From Phoronis australis (Eukaryota; Phoronida; Phoronidae): 62,000 nucleotides of DNA. Below the pieces are notes generated by a model that had not been told where the DNA came from, did no database searches, and saw nothing but the letters and a program-made list of their open reading frames with translations. Of the stretch, positions 15,001 through 27,000 are shown piece after piece; the first letter of the stretch is position 1, and every line of letters starts with the position of its first letter. The DNA lies in contig NMRA01000578.1 in NCBI GenBank assembly GCA_002633005.1, forward strand, positions 7,298 through 69,297, written 5' to 3'. The translations under genes and the position numbers were made by a program.

Positions 15001-18000
15001 CTCGTATCAGCATTGAGTTTGAATTTGGCCATGAAGAGTTTGGCTTTTCTTGCGTTGAGTTTTGAAAACCTATGCAACGAGTTTGACATATTGGGAGTAT
15101 TAGTCATTTCTTAAGCAATAAGACATTTTGGATTTTTGGTACCAGTTGAATGCATTTATACCAAGACTTAAGGCACAAACTCCCCACAGTATGGATTTGG
15201 ATTTTCAAATAGTTACTTATACATGAATTTTGTAATTCCATAAAAGTTTGAGGGGAGTACTGTAGCGATAGAATAGTTGGGAGACTACATTCTGTAATCT
15301 TGAGTGGTGAATAATGCAGTGTTTTTAATAAATTCGTTGCAACCATCACGTCGCATTTGTGAATTTACCACTTTTGTGTGGCCGACTATTCAACAATTCA
15401 CACAAAAATCTGAACATCTCGCTGCCCATGATGAATGAAACAGATTGCTTTTCCTTTCTGTTAACTCGGCCATCTTGAACACCTTAATGATCTTGGAACG
15501 CTAAAATGTTATGTCGATAGTTTCCTATTCCAGTAACATTTGTGGACACTAAGCATCAGTTAGCAACTTCATCTGGTGTGTGGTCCGTTATTCAACATAT
15601 TTCTATTCGACTGACAGTCATTGGTTTCCTCTCGTAAACTGGCTGATATTCAGACCCATCAGCACGATACTACAGTTACTACAGCTGCTGTGGTGTTGAT
15701 GCATGTGCAGTGGTCACAATGCCATTTTGGTCACTATCCCAGTGCTTATTTTCTGACAAGCTGGTGCAATTGGAAGTGTCAGAGGCTCGTTTTCATGGCT
15801 TGCGTATAGTGTAAATACCTGTCGATTAGTTTTTGCGATCTTCGGCAAATTTTATTCATTGTAGTCGGTCAAAATGTTACCTACAAGTAAAGTGCTTAGC
15901 AGAATATTTTGCAATATTTGTCGATTTTCAATGATTTAGTGCATTTTAGCTTGCTCCATGGAAAACTTTTGGCTTTTCTTATACTCGAAAGGAGGTGCTT
16001 TGAAAACGGAATAATCGAAATAAGATGATTTAGCATACACTGTCTTGTTGTGAAGTAGTGAATTGTTGTGAATGCTTATCAGTCATTCACATGCCTCTGA
16101 TTTGACTAGTTTGTGTGTCTCATTACAGGCCAAGTTGTCTTGCATGACTGATGGTTGTGATTCTGTGTTTCCTCTTAGTAAGTAGCTCGTATTTTGTATT
16201 TGCTATGCCCTCATTTTTTCTTCTTTACACTGCACACTTGAAGTTGAGCATTCAGAAGTGGATCTCATTCATCCCCTTTCAAACATTCATTCACTCACTT
16301 GTAATACCGAGCTCAGAGGAGTAGGGGACACTTTGTGCAGTGCTCGGTTGTCAGCCAGTAAAGCCAGAACTCGAACCCGCGTCTCCCAAATGGTAGTCCG
16401 GAGCTCAAACCACTGCGCCACACTGTCTCCTGTTTAATTACGGTATAAACAACAAATACAAACGTCTACATCAGAAAGTACGGTATGCGATTAAGCACAA
16501 AACATGGCACAGTACAGGTCGACAAACATGTTGTTCATCGAGTTACGCCCAGATGGTTTCGTAATCCAGCTTCTCACTCCCAGGTTTTCTTGTTGGCACC
16601 TGTTCTACAAATAGTGACCTGTACCAGTAATTTCTTCTGTTAACAGGATAAGCCGTCATGAAGGGAAAACAGTATGTTTATTTTTGTCTTGTACTTTATT
16701 TGTTACTCCGACTCTTTCTCAGGTCAACTGGAGGTGGCTCTGCCTGCTAACGTGTTAGAGAAGTACCATGACCGTTGTCGAGAGGAAGCCATTAATCTTG
16801 CTGATTTGGAGAATCTTGTACGGTAAGTGGCCTTTCTCCTTGGGCACAAGTTGCTGCGTAACCCATGAGTGGCAGCGTCTGAAGCAGACTGACCGACTTC
16901 TTGATTCAGATGCACACTGTTGAAATTGTCATTTTTTTGTTTTTCAAAGACTGGTCATTTTGCTGCAAACAGTGGAAACTTTTCAAATGTTGTTTTATGA
17001 CATCAGATCGGGGCAAATTAAGCCAATAATAGTCTTGAAGTAAATTTTGTTGAGATATTTCACAAAATAAATTTTCACTGTCATTGCATGATCAACAGAT
17101 GAAGATTTGTGGTATAATATTGGATAATTCAGGAAGAGGTTTATACAGATGACACGGTACTGGTAGTAATTACAAAATAGGCCAAATTCGTACCAGAAAT
17201 GTCCTGGTTAACTTGGTCATGTTAGGACTGTTGATCACTGCTTTACCCATCAGGGATTCATCACGGTCAAGTAAAATAACTATCAACGTGGTGTTAATGG
17301 ATAATGATAGCGCATAGAAGCAGCATAGTGAAGGCAATATAACGTTAAGAAAGAAACTTCGTCATAAGACCATTCTCTTCTTAATATTGAGCTGGTTTCA
17401 AAGGTAGCATTGATCTTGTTGGGTGTTAGTATTTCTTAGGTTGTTATTTCTTGATGCCAGTATTACTTACATTGAAATGCTGTTAACATTTCATGCTAGG
17501 TTACCTTATTACACTCATTGATTGGACAAGGTTCACCACAGATTGTGTATCAAGTAATGACTGCCATCACACAGCTGTGGCAGAAATATCAGGATTATTC
17601 GTTTGCTGTAGTAGTCTCCTAGTTTTCTTTCTCCGGAACAATTCCAGTGTAGCGTATTTCACTGCAGGTGTACCAAATCCGTACACTAACGGGTTGATCA
17701 GTGACGTGAAAAACCCAACAAATATAAACAATGTCTCTATACTCGCCAAACGATCATCTAACTGAATCTCGTCTGACCTAAACCAGTCGCAGTATGCCGC
17801 GTTGACCAGCATTAGTGGTAGCCATCCTGCCGCCGATGTGAAAATCAGCAGTGCCAGTACTACAATGGCTCTAACATTTACGTGGGGCACGCCTGACTTA
17901 GCTAATGTAACNATTTCTTAGCTTGTTATTTCTTGATGCCAGTATTACTTACATTGAAATGCTGTTAACATTTCATGCTAGGTTACCTTATTACACTCAT

Positions 18001-21000
18001 TGATTGGACAAGGTTCACCACAGATTGTGTATCAAGTAATGACTGCCATCACAAAGCTGTGGCAGAAATATCAGGATTATTCGTTTGCTGTAGTACTCTC
18101 CTAGTTTTCTTTCTCCGGAACAATTCCAGTGTAGCGTATTTCACTGCAGGTGTACCAAATCCGTACACTAACGGGTTGATCAGTGACGTGAAAAACCCAA
18201 CAAATATAAACAATGTCTCTATACTCGCCAAACGATCATCTAACTGAATCTCGTCTGACCTAAACCAGTCGCAGTATGCCGCGTTGACCAGCATTAGTGG
18301 TAGCCATCCTGCCGCCGATGTGAAAATCAGCAGTGCCAGTACTACAATGGCTCTAACATTTACGTGGGGCACGCCTGACTTAGCTAATGTAACTGACCTC
18401 ATCCGGTCAATTTTTTTCTTATGCTGCCAAGCTACATAGGCGATGATAGAAAAACATGTGATTTGCAAAACTATAAGGCAGAAATGTATAACGATGGACC
18501 CTAGAAGACGGTAAGGCATCTCTATGTGTGTAGGAAAACATGTTAGATTTTCTGCTTTTATGATGCCCATTGAAAATTTGTTCCACCCAAAAAGTGGTGA
18601 GAAGTTCCACAGTAACATAACTATGGTTGTTGTTAGCAGGATAATGTTAGCTCTGAATCTTGTCACCATGGTGCGGTATCGTAACGGTTTAGTGATGGAC
18701 AGGCATCTATCGACAGCTAGCAATGATAGCATTACTAATGTCTCTGAGCCTATTAGGTACGAAACACCTAGAATTGCAAGACAGAGGTGCGGATACTCTC
18801 TGAAGTCCATGAGATCCATTATTTGTGTCAGTGGAAAAGCAAACAATCCAACACACAAGTCGGCTATCCCGAGACCAAATACGTATGTGTTAGGGACGGT
18901 GTGCAGTGATTTAGTCCTGCCAATCACAGCGATTAATATTCCATTTGTGATAACTACGGCAACGGCGAGAGTGCTGAAGGTACAGGTGATCCACGTAGGA
19001 TGTGAATTGAAGTTGGCGACCGTCGTATTCATTTCAGAGAACCTTTGATTGGTTTCATGCATCCTACAATAAGGAAAGTTTAACAAAATTTAACAGTGGT
19101 CTGTTTCATGAAACACGATTCAGGATTTAGAAAACAATACGGTATTACCCTCCCCCTTTACATTTAGTGAAAGTTTAGCCAAGGCATGTAATTACTAAAA
19201 TTTTACAACCCACAGACAAATTTGTCAGTAACTAGGAATTAATGCCATATTCACAGAGACTTTGTATTTTGTGCTAAAGTGTGTTTTCAATATTTTTCAG
19301 AAATAACTGTGGAGCGTAAGATCAAATTTCTGACTTGAGATGTATGTCGTTTTTTATGAAGCAAACCCTTGGATGTGTTTTTGAACAATTTATAATTGAG
19401 TCCGAAATATTCTGCATCAAATAATTATTACGTATCTTACTTCAGTTGTCAAGTACATGTAGGTTACCAGTCCTTTCTATCATGCATGCTAAATTACTAT
19501 GTGACTGCGTCATGACAGCAATGGCCTGTGATCATGACTTGTCATTTTATCCACATAGTCGTCATGATGAGGAAGTTAGTCTCGGGTACAGTCGCCATGA
19601 CGTGTCATTTTGTGAGGTGATATGTATTGTACATTAAGCAGAAGCAGTTATGTTTCCCTTATATCGATGGTCTATGGTGTGTTTACAACATTGCACAGTA
19701 AAAATATTCACAATTAAACCTACCTCATCAATAACCTGTACAATTATTTCGGCTTCTTTTTAATCGGTTGTCCACGAGCTTTCAACTAAATGTTTTCACT
19801 TTGTTCCAACTGGAAGCCAAACTCCAAATAAGCCACATCTAAGGATGCAATTATGTGATGGTAGATTAATTGGAAATTCAGTGATTTGTTTATACACGTA
19901 AACTTGTGAGTATTCCCCTGAGAGACCTCACACTTGTTTTTTTATAGTATATATTCTGCAGGCTTCATGTAGGATTTCAAAAGTAGGACATCCGAATTGG
20001 GTTTCCCAATTCCTCGGGACCACCACGACCATGGTATGTTACTGTGGAGGTCTGCAATAAAGCTTATTGTAACTTTCATTATCAAAACTTTTTTGTGGAC
20101 AGGCCAATGAGCTCCTGGTGCCGTGTTAGCTAGTTGTAAGTAGTGCTGCCCTTTTTAGTAAGTATTTTTTCTTCAACCGGTGTGTATTTGCCAAAACCTT
20201 TGAAGGATCTTCATGAAATTTGGCAGCTGTGTGTAGGTCATGTCAATTTTCATTCAAATCCAACAGTCACCAGGTGGCGAGATTGGGTCGTGCATGAGTC
20301 GGCTCGCCAAGGACTGTGAAACAACATATTAACTTGTAAATCAAATTAACAACATTTTGTGGGTCCTCTCAAAAATAGTTTGGTAAATTAACCCTTTTAC
20401 ATATTGTTGTGGGACTGAGGCACTATTATCAAAAGCATAAATGGTCAAATAGTAATTGTTTTTTCATGCCTGAAATTACAAGAAAATGCTAAGCCTTGTT
20501 TTAACTTTTTTCATCAGTGGTAACATGTGGAGATAACTCTGGCCAGACACTACTCAGTAGTGTTGCACCTCCTAGTGATGATTTTATTTTTTATGTTGAC
20601 CTCTATCAGATCTTGAAACTTGTGTTAGCATAAATGTTTGTATCGTGGACAGTATGGTATCTTCCAATCACTAGATGATCCCAAGTTTAGATCAGTAGTA
20701 TAATTATTCAGGAAAGGGTGGCATCCGCAAATTTTCACGTCACTTGTGTTGTGCTCCCTAGTGGCAATTTCAATTTGATAGCGGATAACACTAAATTTTT
20801 CCCTTGGATTTCTACCAACGTGTAACTTCCAAGTTCTTATTTTCGTTGTTGTAAATGACTTTTTATGGTTGTCTATGTAATAGTATTCTAGATTTCTATT
20901 ACCTGAAATTAATGTGTGGCTTGCCTTCTGGAATATACTGAATGTGGATACCTAATGTGTTGCTCTTGGAGTGTGTACGTTGTGCTTTGTTTTTATTGGT

Positions 21001-24000
21001 CACTCTGCCCATTATATCTCGGGGTTTTGCTGTTGATCTTGTGTATGCATATTATAAGTTTTCATTAAATAGTTTTGTGTGGATTGTGATGAAGTTTGTA
21101 GAGAGGTTTCAACTTATTGTGTTTAATCCAGATACAATTACTTAATTGTCTTTTACCATTAGTGTCCATTTAGTCATTTTGAGTAATTAAGAACCTATTA
21201 TCCATTCCTGTGGGAAACTACTCAACGGAAATATTTGTTGTCGAGTCTCAATGGGTGCATCTTCGTTTTCTGTTTTACTCAGCCATTGTGTTAGCTTCAG
21301 TATGTGTAAAAGTGCCATTGGTCGGTGTTGTCCAGGCATGTCAGAGTTTGATAAGGTGCTTTCCAAATTAATTCTTGGGAATGATTTTGAATTAAACGGT
21401 CCTACCTGACTTTCAAGTTTGGCTCAAACTCACAAATTAATGTGGTTTAAAACATATAATCAACCATGTCAAGTGAAGTTGTTGATGTAATTATACAAAC
21501 TTTTGAAGAGCATCTGCACGTCTCAGTCCTTGTCCGCCCATGTATGGCTATCGTATTTTCATCATATGTAAGGAGGAGGTATTTTCCAAGTGCACTGCAC
21601 AGTATTTATGAGCTCGGTGACAAATGGAGATGGACTTGAAAACAACAGAAAGCTACTCAGAAGTACAAAACATGCATTTACTATCAAACAATATAAGGCT
21701 TGTTAGCCAGCAAAACAAAAATGAGTGAGTTTGCCGCAAGTGACTTTAGCAACCTCTTTTTTTTAAATTACGTGAACTATTAACTTCAAAATAGGTCATG
21801 CTTTTCGTACTAAGTGACGCTGTCAGCAATATAAGTTTTGTTTCAATTGTTTCTGCATTGTCTAAAATTACCATAAGTCTAACCAAACTGAGAGGCAGAC
21901 TCCGTGGATTAGGCAATTAGGATAGTCAAGAAAATAATCTGCTGGGTCTAAAGCTTTGAATTTGCTATGCTTGGTTAATCAGAATAATTGAAGTCCATTT
22001 TTTTAATGTTCCAACTTGAGTACAGTCCTGAATTCCTTTTCGCATCACGCTTAAAATTCTTGTGGCCACTAAAGAATGTCATTCCACTGTTGTAACTCCC
22101 TTGTGATAGAATCCTTGTAGAGAATGAATTCTGAATTAAACCAATCATACTTATGATTGGAAAACCATGCATTAGTTATTGCAAAATCGGTAAACTTAAG
22201 TTCGTAATCTTGAAACCGATTTGCATAGTGTGTAATCGGTTGACATGTCCTACTAACCCAATATTCCGAGATATACAACATGCTGTAAACATCCCCTTTA
22301 AACTTTAAAGGAGATAAGGATTAAATTGCAGATATTTTTGAATTTCTGCAGTTATGTCGTATGGTCAGCCCCCACATTCCAGTCTCATTAGCGGGGTTGT
22401 CATTGGTAGAGTTAATATTCACTAGGTCATGTAGTGAGGGTAATTACTGTTTCTTATCAGATCACAAATAGAAGGCTTGAAAGTGTACAGGCCCTATTTT
22501 TACATTTTCTTTTGGAGACATGAAAACCGATGGAAACTTTGAATAGAGGAGTAAAAGTTAAGACTACGTGCTCTTGAATTTTCAAACTTGGTTTAAGTAA
22601 TAATTATTTTGGAAAGTAGTTTCCAGTGTGGCTTATCAGATAATTATACACATCACAATAATAGAAACTGTGCCTGGAAGAATGTGGATACCCAACACCC
22701 CCTCCCCTTTCCTGTCGTTTTGCTGAAGGATTCTCCTTTAAAGGCATGTTTACGACATGACTTCTAGTCAGTGGTAGGTTAAATGTATATAAACAGTAAA
22801 ATCATTAATTGGCACTCAACTGAGCATCACAACACGAAGTAAATGGTTGGCAAAAATAATCAGATCTTGTCATGTTCCGAACATCCATTTTCAATTTACG
22901 CTGACTACATTAGCCTTTAAAATAAAGGATTTTACAGCATGCTATATAATATTCACAGTCACGCTTTGTTTAGTCTAATTATCAAGAATCTTCCCACTTT
23001 CTGTATGCCTCCAGGTGTCCAGGATGTGATTTTGCTGCCATTTTGGATGATGGTATCAAGGTATTCAGTTGTCTGAACTGTAACAAAGAGACATGTCGTT
23101 ACTGCCAGGTTGACTGGGCGGAACATTTTGGCATCCCATGCAATGAGATGGAGAAGAAAGATGAGACAAAACTCAGGCTCACTTTGTAAGTTGGGGCTAG
23201 TTTGAAAACCTACTCTGTCATTAAACAGAGGGGAAACGATTAGGGATCTGTTTATGAAAAGTGACGCAAGACAAGACAGAAATTTGAGTGGTCTTATGCT
23301 CTCTCTTCACAATTTCCAAATAAGGGTTTGGTCAAGTAAGTCATTAACACATCGGTCACTGCCTGGAAATAATTTCTACAAATTTTCTTATTAAGTAGCA
23401 GTTATATGACTGACAGGGTATTCTATAGTTACTTTCTATTTTGCTGAAGTGTTCTAATTATTTTTCATAAATAGTAATCTGGAGAGTGATACCAAATTTC
23501 TGTCTAAGTCTCCTAAGTCACTCTTCTTGAAACAGACCCCAGCTTAACTTGAGCAGACTTTGTAAGTTGGGGTCAGTTTGAGTACCTACACCATCATTTT
23601 GATAAAACCAGTGAGGGGATGGGGAAAGGATGGAGCTGTTAGTCAAGCTCACTTTGTAAGCTGAACGAACTTGGGAATCCTCAGTGGTAGAGTTGTAGTA
23701 TGTTGATATGACTGAGTAAGCAGCTTTTGGCACACATAGAAGTCCTGTGTTGTATACCACATGTCCAATGATGCCGTTTCAGTGAGGAGAAGATGACGGA
23801 GGCGCGCATCAGAAAATGCCACAAGTGTAAGACGAGCTTCACTAAGATTGACGGCTGTAACAAGATGACATGTCGATGTGGTGCCAAGATGTGCTATATT
23901 TGTAGAGCAGCTATTGTAAGTATTGAGGTTGCTATATTGCAGTGCGAGTTCATGATCTCTCTAATTTGCTTGACGTCAGGTGCATTGTTCAACAATAACA

Positions 24001-27000
24001 ATTTGGCATGTGATAATGCGACGCCATTGTTGCTATGCAGTGTATAACTTTTATGCAAGTGGGTCCAGCTATTGTAAGTGTTTCGTTTGCATTGTAATGA
24101 CATGTCGATGTGGGTCCAATATGTGCTATAATTGTAGAATCGCTATCGTAAGTGTCAGGGTTCCATTATTGTGACTTGTCGATCTGAGGCCAAGATGTGT
24201 TCTAGTTGTAGAAAAAGCTGACAGATAATTATGTAAAGCTTACAATAGGATGACGTGTTCGTGTATTGCCAGCATAGGCTATATTTGTTAAGCAGCATTT
24301 ATGGTGTTAAGCTTGTGAACAAGTTGACATGTCAGTGTCTTTTTGAAATTTGTTCTATTTGAGGAGCAACCAAATTTTACATTAAGATTATGTAAGACTT
24401 CATTGACAAGTCTGTACATTTACACAAATATTTACAAACCTTTGTATTTTAGATCGGCAGTAGCATGTATTTTCTGAAAGTAGTAATTCTGTAGAATTTG
24501 ATTTTTGATTTTTTAAAAGTCGGACACTTTGGTCATGTGGCTTCGGTTTGTGGGGAAAAATTAGCAAAAAAGAAAGGTACATTAATTTTGTAGCAAAACA
24601 ACAGGATCAATAACGTGGCCAAATTTTGTATGGTATAAATGTTCAAGATAAAATATCAAAAGACATTGGACAGTTTTCTAAATTATCGTTTCGTTTTTGT
24701 TAAATGCAATTTTACTTTATTTTATTTCCATTAAAATCACAGAAGCGCTCTTCTTTGATAGCCCCTCTAGCAAAAGTGGAATATTTTAAAAACAACTTGT
24801 AAAGCATGGTCTCTGAAAGTTTCATGTGAATCCCAACAGCCATATCTGAGATTCAATGCTCCAAAGTTGGCCAAAATTGTACATTTTTAGCGTCATTAAA
24901 AGGAAGTGAAGGCAAATGTATACTTAAGAGATGAATATTTTATGTAAACCCAAATGTGAGTGTTCAGCTCAGGCCTGTCCGGAAAAGTGCTGTACGTTGG
25001 CCCTTCGAACAGTGTAATTTTCATAAGTTTTTAGATAATGACTCTTTAACACTGGTTTATAATCTTGATGGAAACTCACACATGGTTGGCGAGAAAACTC
25101 TATATTTAATAATAAAAGAAACTTTTTCAATCTTGTTGCATAAGTCTTTTTTGAGGATACTTGTCACATTCCAGCTAATTGTTGCACCAGTTTGTATTCT
25201 GCTTGTTGCGAGAGATTTCGCTGTGTTAACCCAGCCAAATGTATGCCCAGTTGATGTGTAGAACGTTATTAACGATTAAAGGTCCTTGGGTGTGTTTTGT
25301 AGAGGCAACATAATCACAAAAACTCAAGGTCAAACAAGTGTGAACTTTATCTATACAGTCATCTGTAGTCTATTAACACACTTGAGTTCAGAATAATAAT
25401 CTTTAGTTTGCACAAAAGTGGGACTGAAATTGGGTAAAATAATTTCGAGTTCAATTTTAAGTTTGGAGTTTAGACCTAGGGCTCTGGTTTAGGGAAACAG
25501 TGAGATCAATATAAATGCATAAATTCTATGTGAAGCATTCATGGTTCTTTGCTGATTTTTTGGGTTGTACCATGTAAACATTTACAGTCAGAACTGTAGG
25601 TCTTACACATGCTGTCTGCCATTACAGAAAGACTACACACATTTCTGCCAGCATCCGAAAGACCCAGGCAGAAGCTGTGACAAATGCCAAAAGTGTTCTT
25701 TGTGGACTAAGTCTGAGGTAAGAAACCGTGCAAGCATGTGTCTGGTGCGAAAGAAACACGCATTCAAATTTAGGCACTGTGTTGACCAGATTTTGTCTCC
25801 CGGGGCACCATTTTCTGGAAAAGTTTTTGGGACTCCTTGACACAGATTTTGAATCTTCCAACTATTGCATTTTTAAAGTGCTTTATTTTTTCTAGAGTGG
25901 GCTTTGGATACTCGCCATAAAGTTTTTTCCTTCTAAATATTTTTGCTGATTAAGGAAAGCTTGATTTGCATGAAACGTACCTGTTCATGTTTACTTAATA
26001 GGTGCATTACCCAAAATTAGCCAGAATGTAGATTACAGCTTCTTACCAATAAAAAAGAACACCAATGGTAAAAAACTGTATGGCGTATTTCACAAAACCT
26101 ACCTTTTAGGAAGTGTTTGCATTTCTGGTATTTTGAGGACATGTCAGAAATAATTTAAGCATTGCGCTCCGTGTCCTTGCAACATAATATGGACATGTTA
26201 TAATTGCTTAACTCGGGCCAACTGATGAATCAAAATTGTGCTGGCAGTCACGCCTTACCACCACGGAGTTATCTACTACAAAGACAATGTCAGTGGAGAC
26301 GAAACTGATCTACGTTTTTTTAACAGTGTTTGACCGGACAACAAATGTTGAGAATTTTACTCAACATAAAAGCAGAATAAGTGCGTCTATATTTTTAAAA
26401 CCTTTTTTACATGACACAATAATCGCGTCGCAATTTAAATTGAACGTGGATTGCGAATCTGCGACAACAAAGTTCAGTGTCAGCGATAGGGGTTCTAGTG
26501 TACCAGGCCTTTAAGAATCAGTTGCTATCATTGCTTTCATCACCATGGCACCCACGTTGTCACTGACGCTGCAAATGTTTGGGAACTGCATGGCCGGCGC
26601 ATTGTAAAAACGCCAGCCCTAACTGTTTTTAGGTGGGTTAAACATCTGACTGTATTATAGTATTATAATCCACTATTTTCAGTTTTGACTGAAATGCAGT
26701 TGGCGGTGAGACCCCATCACTAGTCTTGGAATGTACTGAGACTCGGACGAAATAACACCTGAAAGATGCTGCCAAAAAATTGAATGGAAAAAAGGCGGAT
26801 TAAGTGATTAACGAGACCGATAGGTCTTGTGCATTGAAACATAGATTTGAGCACCCTTGGGCCAGTTGACGCTTAGGTGTAATTTTCTAAATAATGAGCC
26901 ATGCATATATCTGTAAAATCTCGCACTGTCAAATTGTGGCTTATTCTTTTTGTAGGAAGACGAGGAGCAAGCTCTGAGAGAAATACGCAAAGAAGCTAGT

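Noticed and set aside
17493-17890. Second, truncated GPCR gene
   Set aside because: It is nearly identical to the full gene and abuts an N; best explained by assembly.
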